Shown here piece after piece: positions 38,633-50,177 of a stretch of 64,000 nt of DNA. The stretch comes from Marsupella aquatica (taxonomy: Eukaryota > Marchantiophyta): the NCBI GenBank assembly GCA_973895155.1, contig OZ316898.1:18972001-19036000 (forward strand), given 5' to 3'. The translations under genes and the position numbers were made by a program. The notes below the pieces were generated by a model. The model was not told the origin of the DNA. It saw nothing but the letters and a program-made list of their open reading frames with translations, and did no database searches. The first letter of the stretch is position 1, and every line of letters starts with the position of its first letter.

Positions 38633-38800
38633 CTCCTGCAGTTCACTTGAACGTCTCTACGGCAATCGGGACTTCCGGTTATTATGATGTAACAAGCAAC
38701 TGAACAAAATTAAGAAACCACCCCGGTTTCTTTCCCTGTCCTACGCGATTTCTCCCTGCGGAGGGACGGACAACAATTTTGTTAGGGAGAGCCCTCGAGA

Positions 38801-41800
38801 ATGCCACCAGCAGCGACTAGGCAGGCTGCTGGGATGGAAACTTTGGTGGATCCCCCTTTTTCCAGCTCTGAATTGAAAGTCGCTGTTGTAAGACTGTCTA
38901 CAGACAAGGTGAGGTTTCTTCTCTCGGGCCTCTTTTCTTTGCCTCGCTCCCGTCTGTGCCACCAACCAAAGTTCCATTCCTCACTTGACCGGGTTTTGTT
39001 TCATCGCCTTTTGCATCCGTCTATTTCGTTTGTTCTTTTGTAGTTTTGGGTTTGAGTCCCCCCTCGTCCTATTTGAAGTCGACGAATGGATCGTCTGTTT
39101 GAATTTGATTCTCCAGCTCCCTATTCCAAGTCATCGAATTTGTTCTTCCGCAGCACTACATTATGGTGGTTATGTCGTCCTTTAGCGTTTCTCCTGTCGA
39201 GCTGTAGCTCTACCAGATCATTCCACTCTGTAAAGTTGTCACGTGGATTCAAGCTCAAGCTTAAGGAAAGTAGTTTTGTGTTGTGATTTTGGCGATCTCC
39301 TATTCAGCTGCTGTATCTCGTTTGTTTTCATGGTAAGCCCAAGGCTTTCGGTTAGACATGACCAAACCAGTCTGTGTCTGGTACCTTCAGGCTTTTAGCT
39401 CCATTCTGTGTGTGACAGTAAGTGGAACAACTGAACTGACGGCTCGTGGTGTAATCTCCAGGTCCTCTGTTCTCGAAAGAAGATCTTGGAGGAGATTTGT
39501 TGTAGAGCTCCGGTCAGCTCGGCCGCCTTACGTACCGTTTGGGAAGCCTTGACAGTATCCGATAAATAATCCATTTGCGGAATATTTAGTGAGTCATTTT
39601 AGCATTTGTTCAAAACACTAGACTGAGGCCAGGGCTAGATCAGAACTTAGCCAAAAAATCAAGGAATCACAGCAATTAGTTTCCTGATTTCTTTGCCAGT
39701 CAGATGGGAAATCTGTTAGCACTGCGTTAGACACGTAGTTCACTTGTTCAGATCAGGGAGTCTGCTCTTCTTGCTAGGTAGTCCCCTCATTGCTAACCTC
39801 CATCTTCCAACATTAGACCCTGGTAGTCTCGGTACAATACTGACCCGGGACTCATTTATCTATTGAAGTACTCTGTCCCGAAGAGTGAGTAAGAAGGTCA
39901 TGGTTTTGCGGAGTCTATTTTGATTGCGATTCATTTGTCGGGAAATTCCCAGTTTCGTTGTGGACCTTGACTGCTTGGCGGGCTTCCTGGAAAGACCCAC
40001 AGTACTCTGGATCAGAGCTTTCCGAATGGCGGACGTCTGTTATTGAAGCTGCCGATGGACCCACAAAAGAATCAAAGGGAATGCCCGAGATCTTCATTTT
40101 ATACGCTGAGCTTGCGGTCAAGGTAACTGCTCTCTTTCGTAAGGCTATTCCCTGTTTGAGAATTGTCCTTCGCTTAGACTTGGAGTTGTCTCAGCAGTCT
40201 GTTCCTCTTCAGGTGATCCCCTTCGCATTCGAATTGTGTCCACACTCGATTGTCGATAAGGCGTCTTTCTAAATATTGTCAGCCCATACATTCGAGTGTA
40301 GGGAGGCAACTGGTGCATGAAGATTACTGCTGCATATGTCCAGGATTGCTTGTCCCAGCGCGATTCGCTAGCTGAAGTCACCAAGGTATGGAGGTCAGTT
40401 GATCGCGTCATGTGTCGTTGATGATTTGAATCATGTTGGCGGGTAACATTCTCTGGCAATATCATTTTCCAGCCGATTACAGTGATCAAGGACGCAATCA
40501 TGCCTAGTATATGTGGCCGGGTTTAAGTTTTATTCACTGAATGTCTATTCCTGGCTGGGAGGAACTTTGGGAGGAACTTTGGGAGGAACTTTGGGAGAAG
40601 CAAATTTCAAACGGGGTAGTCCTCGAATTCTCATCTGGGAAACATTTACTGCGGTTAAGATTGTTTTCTCTGGTGGTTTCAGATACAACAGGCGGTCATA
40701 CGACTAACTTCCAGAGTCTTCGAAGCAGTGGCAGATGTCTATTTGGCAGGCCAAACCCTCCTGTTTGAGGAACCTTCCGCGTCAACTTTGGAGAGTTTGG
40801 CATCAAATGCGTTCGAGCTCGTGAGACTAATCTACGTTTCTATGATGGTGAGCTTATGGTCGTCGTTTCAGTGTCTGGGTTCGGCCAATCTTTGTCTTTC
40901 ACACTATCCCGATGTGATAACAGGTAGCGTAGGCTTAGCGAGCCACCTCCACGGGTGTCAAATTGCATTGAATTGACTTCGGCTCATCAGGGGAAAAACT
41001 TTGCAAGTTTTAAATAGATAACTTGATGTGTTTGAGCAGAAAAAACCGTCGTCACAGCCTGCCGACGACGATGTGCTGAGGAAACGTTGTCAGGATCTTC
41101 TGAATGTGACCTACCGGCTTGTACACATTTTCCGCCGGCAGGTGGGCGGTAGGCTCCAAGAAACGAATCACAATTCCCAAGAGCAAAGCAGTCCTGGAAG
41201 TAGATGGTCTCATGTGCCGACAGCACTACGGGTAGTAGCCTCTTCTATTCAAAGTTTCGCAGAATTTGGTAAACTATCAACTTCCAGTGGGGAGAGACCT
41301 CTTGCCCTTCTGAGCATCTCCTGGAAGAGCATTTTGGCATTACTGCAGGTGGACGAAGGAAGAGACGCTGTGGCTTCCGTAGTTGACATAACATCTATTT
41401 TAGTGACCCTGATCTCCAATGCTGTACAGGCGACGAAGCGAGCCATTGAGACCTGGATAGTAAAGTGCACAAATTTCGAACAGAAGGAAGCTCGGAAGCT
41501 GTGCATTCCAATCAAGTTCTTCTTGATTACAGCGCTGAAGATATCATCAGTTTATCCACAAAAGGCAGTAATGGCCAATAGGAACATGATCTCTTTCGCA
41601 TCAAAAGTTTATGCGTGTTTGCTTCAAAAGGATCTCATACGTCACAAGGCAGCTACAGAGGAATTTTCTGAACTTGTCGTCCCCACAGCATTCGCTCTTT
41701 TGCAGAATCTCCTGAATGACCGAAGTATAAATGAAGACCTGAAAATTCAGATTCTGCGAGACATCACGATCGATTCCGATGAATTGGAGATTTCACAGGC

Positions 41801-43742
41801 GATCACCGATTTAGATGGATGTGCTGAGGGGAATGACATTGTGGACGAGCTGTTCTGCAACAAACCGGCGTTGTGTCCAGGTGCAGGGCTGGTGAGGACC
41901 GGTAAAGTGGTGCTGTTTCTCTCCGTTTTGCGCTCCTCTGGCAGCTACAGTAAGGCCCTGCTCTATGAACTTCTGGCAAAGCTGCGATGGCTCCTGGACG
42001 AAGTTCCTGAAGAAGGGATGTATGTGCTTATGACACAGACACTTTACTTACCTGTTGATCGTTCGGACGTGAGTGGAAAGTGGAAATGGCAGGTTATGGT
42101 TCTTTGGGTATCACATGCCATTGAAGTCTTTGCGGCAGTAACAACGAAGCAGGAGGCCATCTGGACTGAGTTCAAGTACTTTCTCTTTGACGAAGTATTG
42201 CATCCCTCTGCTATCTGTGGAGAGTTGGTGCTGAATGTATGGAGCTTCATCATACGGCAAAGTGACCCTGAGATGGCTCTGGACCATGTTGGTTCTTTAT
42301 TATCTATCCTTCGACAATCAAACGTTACCGAGGAGGAAGAATCTTTGCAACGGAGATTGGCCAGGACAATCTGCGTTCTTCTTCAAGCTGCTCCCAAAGC
42401 TGTCGCTTCACAAGTCTGTAACACTAATCCGTTTCATTCAGATGAAGATGCGACCATTATCACCCAGCTTCTACAGGAGGGGCTCCCTCTTAGTAAGCCT
42501 GGATCCAACAGTCTACTCTCCTGCTGCATTGCTTGTGGAAAGGGTTTGGTTGAATCCCTCAAGGTGGAAAGTCGAGCTCTTCACTCACAGTTTTATGTCC
42601 CAAAACGTGCGCTTGTGTGCTTGTCGCTGTTAATCTCGCAAAGGTGATAGTCCGTTCTAAACTCATCCACATTTCGGTTTATAGAGATGTTTGCTTAGGA
42701 GTTTGACGACAGTGACAAATCATTGTATTTTCGCGGATATCGCTCATGCTAAAGGTTGACTATTAGATTCATGACTAAAGACTCTCAGTGAATTTAGTGC
42801 ATTACCCTTGACGAAGACAATTGAAGCGTCTAAGATCTTTCCTCTCTCAACTGCAGTGCTTGTCGAGGCGAATTGATAGAGGAAAAATACCTGGAGGAGA
42901 TTAAGCAAATCGTTCTTTGTTTGATTTCGATGTACACTTTCGATCATAACAAGTCCCGCATGTTTCATAGTCAAGGGATTATTGGTCCTACATTGGAGCT
43001 GATTCCATACGTGCAACATTTGCTAGATCCGACAAAATTGGAAGAATTACTTCCCAGGCTTCTAGAAATATGTCTTACCACTCCGGATACCTCTAATTAC
43101 AGTAAAGAGCTGAAGCAGTCGATGCCCGAGTTCCTAGCAAATCTCAGTGATGTTGCTATACAGGAAGATGAGAGCAACCCAGCAATGAAGGCTCTGTGGG
43201 GTCTGTATCATCTAGTACTCAGAGAAAAGCCTTGGGCCCTAATTCATATGGGCTTACTATCTTTTGCACATTTCGCTGCTCACACCTCTTGCCAAGAGCT
43301 TTGGCGGTTTGTACCACCGGATGCAGCTGTAGTTTCTAATGGAAATGGAGATGATGATTTTATGACGGCCCTGAAAGGTTTCATCGAAAAGGAGTGCGCC
43401 CTTCTTTCCCTGGCTTCATCTGCGGAAGAGCTCCAATTGTTGAGAACCGAATCGAATTTACAGCAGCAGAAGCACAAGAGAGTTCTTGCTGCTCTCAGAA
43501 ATTCTAAGGATGGAGAAGAGGGTGTAAAAATTCAGCAAAGTACAAAGCTTGGCACTAAACCGCCTTCAGGCAGTTCTGAAATCCAGGAAGCAGTTGCAAT
43601 GCTATGCAAGGGGATGGGCGTGCTGAAGGATAGAGCCCCAGAGATGCTTAAGGGTGAAGCCTCTCAACAATGGGAAGCTTTAGGCGCTCGGCTGGAAGAA
43701 ATGAACAAACAAGTTAAAGCTTTCCAGCGTCTGGACGGATGA
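38801..43742 (+). CDS. FLIP/FIRRM-like protein (FIGNL1 partner, DUF4487 type)
   Basis: Eight exons with GT-AG introns keep one frame: 38801-38908, 39462-39554, 40003-40122, 40323-40385, 40473-40520, 40683-40847, 41040-42643 and 42857-43742 (1028 residues). The first five exons are short and less certain; the last three are firm. The protein is mostly alpha-helical, without catalytic motifs. The C-terminal part has MGLLSFAHFAAHTSCQELWRF followed by VPPDAA and FIEKECALL, which I associate with the C1orf112/FIRRM family, called FLIP in Arabidopsis. These proteins bind the AAA ATPase FIGNL1 and limit RAD51/DMC1 strand invasion and crossovers. The assignment is from memory of the family and needs a search; a general HEAT-like scaffold is the alternative. 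The last 60 residues could form a coiled coil. Confidence 0.65.
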
Positions 43743-45880
43743 CTACATATCTGCTTAAGTCTTTCTCGCAAGTACGGGATAAGCTGACAGTGGAGACTCC
43801 AATGGCTGTTAGCGGAACCTCGCTATCCCAGCAGAGACCTTCAAACATCTCACTCTGTCGACTCAGCTGATTGGAGACAGAATTGTCGCAGCCGGCGAGG
43901 GCGGTGAAGAGCAAGAACGAGGATTTTCATCGCGTTCATATGTTCCGAATTCAGACTACCAAGTGGAGCCTGCTCCCACGTAAGTGAAACATTTATGACG
44001 CTGATAGATGTGACATTATAATTAACCTCTGGAAAGTATTACTGCAGAGTTGCATCCCTGTGTAGCAGGCATGGTTTGCCAGTCGTGGGAATTTAGGATT
44101 GTTCTAAATTTGATGTTGATGGGTCTTGGGTGTTCAGATCATTCTAGAGAAGCACTCGTTGGTAACACTGCGGAAACTCTTACGAGCTAATGTTTGTAGG
44201 CGTTCATCAAGAACTCTGGGGGATTTCTCACCGTGGACCGGGAGATTTCCATGCTATGTGAAGGAGACAGTGTGAACCCTTAGTTCTACTCGACAGATTG
44301 TCGCACTGGGAGACATGTCCAGCCCTTGCAATGGCCAACTACTCAAGAGGAGGGGATAGGGACGGGTCGAGTCTTCTGGATCACCGTCATGGATTGGACA
44401 GTTCTGGAGTTTCACGATGAAATTGAGAAATAACGGTCCATGTCCTTCGGCTGGACGGATCTGGAATTCCAGCCAGCCTTCGTCTGTCTCAGATTCATGA
44501 CCTCCGTCAGGATTAATTCATAGCTCCCCTTTCTAACCAACTTAGTTTCCCCTGTCTATAACTCCTCAGTCGACTCTTTGGACTACTCAATGGACCACCT
44601 CTCGGGACGAAATGTGCAGGTCGGTCTTTCCCGTTTTGGGGAAGGCAAATCTGTCATAGCCCAGATCCTCGTCCACATTATTACGGTCAGCCGTCATCCT
44701 CCGTTGCTTAACAATCTCCAGCCGCAGTGGCTGCAGGAAGGTTCTACACTTTATCCTTGGGTGGCATGCCAGGTCTCTGACCTTGGAGGATTCCGTGAAA
44801 TCCCGATTCGCCGTTGGCGCTTTTTTACCTCTACCTTGGAGAAGTTCATTGCAAATACTGATGGTGGGGAGGAGCACATGGTCTTTCTTCGGGAGGCTCG
44901 TTAGGGCTGTTAGAGCCTCTAGTGACATTTTCTGGGATTATAAGAATGTTTGGAGACAACCGTAGGAATGCTTGGAGGCTGAGGGCTGTCCAATTTCTCC
45001 CGAGGTATTGAGATGTGCAAAGATAATGATCACGACACTGAGGAGATTTTCAAGGATTGAGTAGAAGAAAACATTTGTATCGTTGAGAAATCATGGTTCA
45101 TGTCCCGCTCATTTGGACTCCCGTAATCGAAAACGTTAAGTAAATTATGGTGCCTTTGTATAGTGGGTTGGTGACTGGCCGTCGGATCTCGACGATCGGG
45201 AGTACCAATTCAAAGATTCCCTGCATATTCTCTACGTTTCACCACTTTACTAAAGTGCTCACCAATCTTGTAAGAAAATGCAATTTAGAAGATGACAATT
45301 TAGTATACAAAGGCACCTTAATTTTGAAAAAACGTTTCTAGACAATTCTAAACGTTTTCGTTTGAGGGAATTTAGAAGATGACAATTCGAGATACAAAGG
45401 CACCATAATTATGGACAAATAATGGTCTACAATTTTACTTCGTGTCCTTCTAAAGTTTTCGATTCAAGGAGTCCTATTGAGCTGCCGGGATGACATGAAC
45501 GATGATTTGTCGAGAGCTGCCTCTTGAACTCCTACCAACCTCTGCCTTCCCTTGAATCTCGTCTGTAGAAATGATGGCAAAGGATTCCTTCCTTTCCGGG
45601 GCACCTGATACAGACAGTACGGTTGTGAGTGACCGGCAGTTTCCTAGCCGAGTTTGGTTACTAAGAGTATCATATACGCAATGAGACTTGGCGATGGGTT
45701 TTGAAAGGTGAACAGAACGTGAGACTGAAGCTCCGGGCACTTTCCCCTGAAGGACAGAGTTCTCCCCGTATATAATCCACAGAGACGTGGAGGAGGAGGC
45801 AGTGCTCAGGCTAAAGCATGTGAATGTTTGTGGAAACTAGACAGAGATTCGGAACGTGCAGGTAACAGGATTTGTTCTTC
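43743..45880. other. Intergenic spacer
   Basis: This should contain the 3' region of the FLIP-like gene and the promoter of the rhomboid gene. An open frame at 44578-44904 has no motif. A small inverted repeat is listed separately. No other gene is seen. Confidence 0.4.
45128..45410. mobile_element. Small inverted-repeat (MITE-like) element
   Basis: AATTATGGTGCCTTTGTAT (45143-45161) is repeated inverted as ATACAAAGGCACCATAATT (45392-45410), with a third, direct copy of the right arm at about 45283-45324. CGAAAACGTT (45128) also has an inverted partner near 45352. The element is about 280 bases and non-coding. Confidence 0.55.
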
Positions 45881-45907
45881 TGCAGGTGGGGAGGGAATTC
45901 AAAGAAT

Positions 45908-47709
45908 ATGTATCGGTCCAGACAAAGACGGGTGGGTAGTGGGAATGGAATGCTGTACATGCTGGCCCTGCATGCGGCTACCAAATTCATGCAACTCCCA
46001 CGCAAACCTCCCGTCACTGCCTCGTTGATCTTGGCGAACACGGTTGTTTATTTGAGGCCTGGCGTCCTTGATGCGATTCTTCCTTCTGTGGACGAAGTCT
46101 GCCTTAGTCCCTATCGTGTTATAAGGGTATGTTCTCTGACTATGCATTCTCACCTCCCTGTAAACCTCTTCGATTGTAATCATTCAAACACCTAGTTTAA
46201 ATCATACTCAAGATTCATGGCGTCTGAACCCTAGGTACTACTTTGGTGATGGACAGGTGTAGATTGCCCTTTCGATGCATAAGAATTTGTTCCATTAGGT
46301 TTCGGTTAGAGTCAATCGCTCGAACAATGGGTTGCCATGGGACAAATATAGGGTTCCAAGAAGTTAGTTGTAGCAAGATGAAGAAAGGGGTTACCTTAGC
46401 GCATACCAGCAAAGCGCGACCTGAACGTGATTTGATGTGCGGCGAATTTAAGAGCGTCGGAGAAGTGAGGTTGTTGAATGGCTAAAATCAATCAACTTGC
46501 TCTTAAAGTCGAAAGTCCGAGGAAGAAGCTCTGTCTAAGCCCCCCAGTTCTAGAGATAACTAGCCATGATCACTGAGTTACAGTTTCACGAATTAGTGGC
46601 ATCAAAGCTAGCATGATTGTCCCGTTGGTTTCGTTTCTTCCTGAAGAAAAAACTAGCCACTCTGCCCCTACCGATGTGGCCTGCGGATCAATTTCAAGAG
46701 GATATTGGAAAGTGAGTACTCTTTTTTTCGTTAGCCGAGACTGATGTCGCGGTAAGAGTTGGTTCTACTCCATATTTTGGGAATGCTTTTCTTATCGTGG
46801 GTGGTTAGATTTGGAACTCTTGGGTATCCATTCGGCTGGAATATATCGAGGAAAAGAGGTCGCTGACAATGATATGATTCTTGGGGTTTGCAGGACCTGG
46901 ATGCGAAGCGGCTATTGCTGTCGGCGTTTTATCATATGGATGACGCTCATTTGGTATATAACATGGTGTCGTTGTTGTGGAAAGGCGTCCAGCTGGAGAA
47001 CACTATGGGCAGTGCAAGGTTTGCGGGCACGGTGACAGTGCTCTTGGGGATGTCACATGGGCTTGTGGTATTGTCCGCCAAGTTGTTGGCCATGTATGCG
47101 GACACCCCTGGGCCTATGTACTCGGAATGTGCTGTGGGTTTCTCGGCTGTCCTCTTTGCCTTGAAGACGGTTTTGAATTGGGACTCACCTGATTACACAA
47201 ACATTTATGGCATGCTTGTTCCTTCAAAATACGCTGCCTGGGCAGAGCTTTTCCTGATTCAATTGTTCGTCCCGGGAACTTCTTTTCTGGGCCACCTGTG
47301 TGGTATACTTGCTGGCCTTATTTACGTGAATGCTGGACCGTTACTTAGCGGAAGTTACTCTCCTTTTGTGTGGGTGAAGAGATTGCTTCAACGTCCCCTA
47401 TCTGTGCTATTGCAGCCATTGACGTCCATTTTAGGATGGAGGCATCAAGGGCGGATCCATGGACGTGGCACAGCGGGCAATAGAAATAGTGTGTGGCGTT
47501 GCCAAGTCTGCACTTACGATAATGGTGGGTTGAGAGATGACTGTGAGATGTGTGGTTCCTCTCGAGGAACCTCACCTGAGAGTTCTTCAGAGGAACCTGA
47601 CCCTACAGCCCCACCTTGGCCTGAAGAGGAGCAAGAATATTTGCCTCCGACTGTGGAGGAATTGCGCCGCGCCCGCTTGGCACGTTTTAATAGAAGTACC
47701 GGTAGATAA
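45908..47709 (+). CDS. RBL14: Rhomboid-like protease with RanBP2-type zinc finger (RBL14 type)
   Basis: Two coding exons, 45908-46126 and 46894-47709, give 344 residues. A TTCTTCTGCAG acceptor at about 45888 suggests a leader intron just before the first ATG. The first exon has LPRKPPVTASLILANTVVYL, as in Arabidopsis RBL14. The catalytic dyad is present: Ser157 in GFSA and His207 in GHLCG. The oxyanion-side HLVYN (His92, Asn96) is also there. A single RanBP2-type zinc finger, C-x2-C-x10-C-x2-C, occupies residues 276-293 (WRCQVCTYDN...CEMCG). The C-terminal tail is acidic and Pro-rich, then basic. It should be a multi-pass intramembrane serine protease; substrate unknown. At the splice junction it lacks about three residues found in Arabidopsis, so a tiny extra exon is possible. 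Confidence 0.93.
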
Positions 47710-48733
47710 TGTGCAATTGAAGAATCAGCGTCCGGGCTTGATCGCAAGTTTTTGAGGTGTCCCCAGTTGTAAATAATTACATTTGTGATAACGACATTCT
47801 TCCACAATAAGTCACTATATGGTTGTGGTTCAGCTGTAGCTTTGGCAAACACTATGCTTCATTGGGAATGTCTGATGGTCACTTGGGTTGGCAGCTTGGT
47901 CCTATGCTTTCTTCAAATTCCTAATCTGTTGGCATTCTCCGCTGTACTGTGGGTTTGTGGATGAAACCAGTAAAGGGACGATGACTAGCATACATTGTCA
48001 AAAGTCAAATTGCTCTCGTCCTTCACTTTCGCCTGACATCCTCCTGAGATTGGCGGATACTTGATCTTTCGTGCAGAATCAGCTTAATGTTCAGATTTCT
48101 CTCCCTGCTTTGTACTTTCATCTCGTTGGCATATTGAGCACAAGTTGACCAAGTTTTCTCGAGTTCCTCCATCCTTGCCGAGATGGCAAAGAGGCTGAAT
48201 GATCTTTGAAGCTGGGCTGTCGTGTCATGAAGTGGTTGGTGTTGAGATCTTGGTTATTGTGCTCCCGAAAACATGTCCCTCTTATTTCCAATTTTTTGTT
48301 ACTTCCCTCTTAGCTTCTGTGCAAGGTTTGAGAACTGCGGCGCAGCAGAACTGGGCTATTGCCGAACATTCACGGTAGGTTTCCTTCAAAGATGAGCCTC
48401 ATCTTGTTGGCACTATCGGGAATTGGCCTGTTTGGTTTCTTCACGGCTCAGCAGTCATTTCTACGGCTACTGTATTTGACATAGATTCTGGAGCGAGTGA
48501 CATTTGCGTTCGAAGATTCATCACAATGAGATGTATCAAGTCCATTGAAGAGTGTTGCTCTGTCTGATGAAGTCTGCTCTAGAGGACAATGTCATCCACA
48601 AGGACAACTCTAGTGACGTCTGCAAAGGTGAACTACGGTATTGCCAACAGAAGAAAGGCGACCTCTCCTTCCATTCTTCAATGACCTCTACAACCACATG
48701 AGCATCCTCAGGAGGTGGCTCTCTCAACATCAA
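47710..48733. other. 3' flank of the rhomboid gene
   Basis: No gene is recognised. The rhomboid 3' untranslated region should lie at its start. Confidence 0.4.
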
Positions 48734-48885
48734 GGTTCAAACTTCATTCTCTAGATTTGCTTAGTGTAAGAACGGAATCATCGGGCTTCAAACATTCATC
48801 CCATACATTTGCTTAGTGTATGAGTGGCTATCATCAAGCTTCAAGCGTTTGTCCTATAGATTTGCTTAGTGTATGAATGGGACTA
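48734..48885. repeat. Tandem repeat of about 52 bp, three units
   Basis: TTTGCTTAGTGTAWGARYGG occurs near 48757, 48809 and 48862, each preceded by a TTCAARC...TTCATYC stretch. Units are imperfect. Confidence 0.75.
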
Positions 48886-49559
48886 TACTCTACACATGAG
48901 TCCCTTCATTTAGAAAGAAAGGTGCAAACCTGGTGGGCAATAACAAATCTACCTCAAGGTGATGCCAGAGATGTCAAGATTGGTTGTTAGATTCCCAGCA
49001 GTGTGAGCCAAAATACCCTGCCAAGTGAAAAAGGGTGGGTGTCTGGGGCAAGTCCTGCCTCAAGGGCAACCTCCACTGGTCCACTTGTTCAAAAGCAACG
49101 TATACATTTGAATTTGCATGCAACCCATCTGCAGCCATGGGATCGATGTGCTCATGTGCAATCTCAGATGTCCAGGTAGGTTTGTGGTCAGTTAAAGGGC
49201 CTCACCTGACCCGTTCGAAGAGTGTAGGAGTGCCGGGGCGGAGTAAGAAAAAGGAAGGGGCTGGCCTATGGTGTTGCGATACAGGGGATGAGAGGGAGGC
49301 TTGGCAGCTCTGTTTGGCAGCCTGGTGGTGTATCTGCCAGTCAATTAGTTCAGATGGGTTGATGTAAAGCTGGTGCAACAGGGTGTCGTTAATTGCTCTA
49401 TTGGACTCATGTTGTGGCAACTATTGTTACAGGCACTTACATAACTACTGTTGCATTTTCAAGCTAAAGTTTCCAAATGTAACCCAGCTGCAATTTGTGA
49501 GTTAGTACAATGGTTCTAGATGAACAATTGTTTTTTCTTTTGGCAGTCTGTCTGTCCAC

Positions 49560-49735
49560 AAGGTCAATAATTGGGTGACCTAGAGCAATAGAGGGTGCCA
49601 TGGAGACAGAGCATATGTGACAAGGCATAATGTTTGGATGTGAAGGGTCAGACACGGGGTGACCTAGGGAAACAGGGGGTGCCATGGTGATAGAGCATAT
49701 GTGACAAGGCATAATGTTTAGATGTGAGCTTCACA
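49560..49735. repeat. Satellite-like repeat, copy in minus orientation
   Basis: Two units of about 80-90 bases containing GAGCATATGTGACAAGGCAT and AATGTTTGGATGTGA with GGGTGACCTAGGGAAACAGG and GGGTGCCATGG. Reverse-complemented, they match the array at 31480-31930 (CACATATGCT, CATCTAAACATTATGCCTTG, CACCCTCTGTTTCCTTGGGG). Confidence 0.75.
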
Positions 49736-50177
49736 TAGCTTCACATAGGACTTTCCATAGTAGGCTTCTCTCCAGTTTTCTTAAGGCTGCCTAAGCTTTG
49801 ATCTCGGAGACCCTGATTAGAAATTGTAGAACACAAATGTTCCAAGATTCTCCATAGTAAGTTTCTTTCCATTTGTCCTTACATTGCCTTCCAATCAAAG
49901 CAGACTTCCGCAGCAAAATCATGTCTAAGGATCCTCAATGGCTCCTGATGTCACACTCAGCAAGGCTATATGCAATGACAATCAAGTCATCTTCCAGATA
50001 TTGTGAAGGTCCACAACATATTCTAAAGGACTTTAATTAGCACCTATCAAGCTAACCTGAGGTCTAGAAGAAAAAAATCTGACCTCAACTCAACAAATTT
50101 GTCACGGTCTACACTAGTTTCTGTAGGACTTTCTCACCTCTCAAGCTATCCTGAGTTACCAAGACTAGCCTCTGGAC

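Noticed and set aside
44578-44904. 108-codon plus-strand frame between the FLIP-like and rhomboid genes
   Set aside because: No motif and no supporting splice structure; a minus-strand frame of equal length overlaps it, as expected by chance in GC-balanced sequence.
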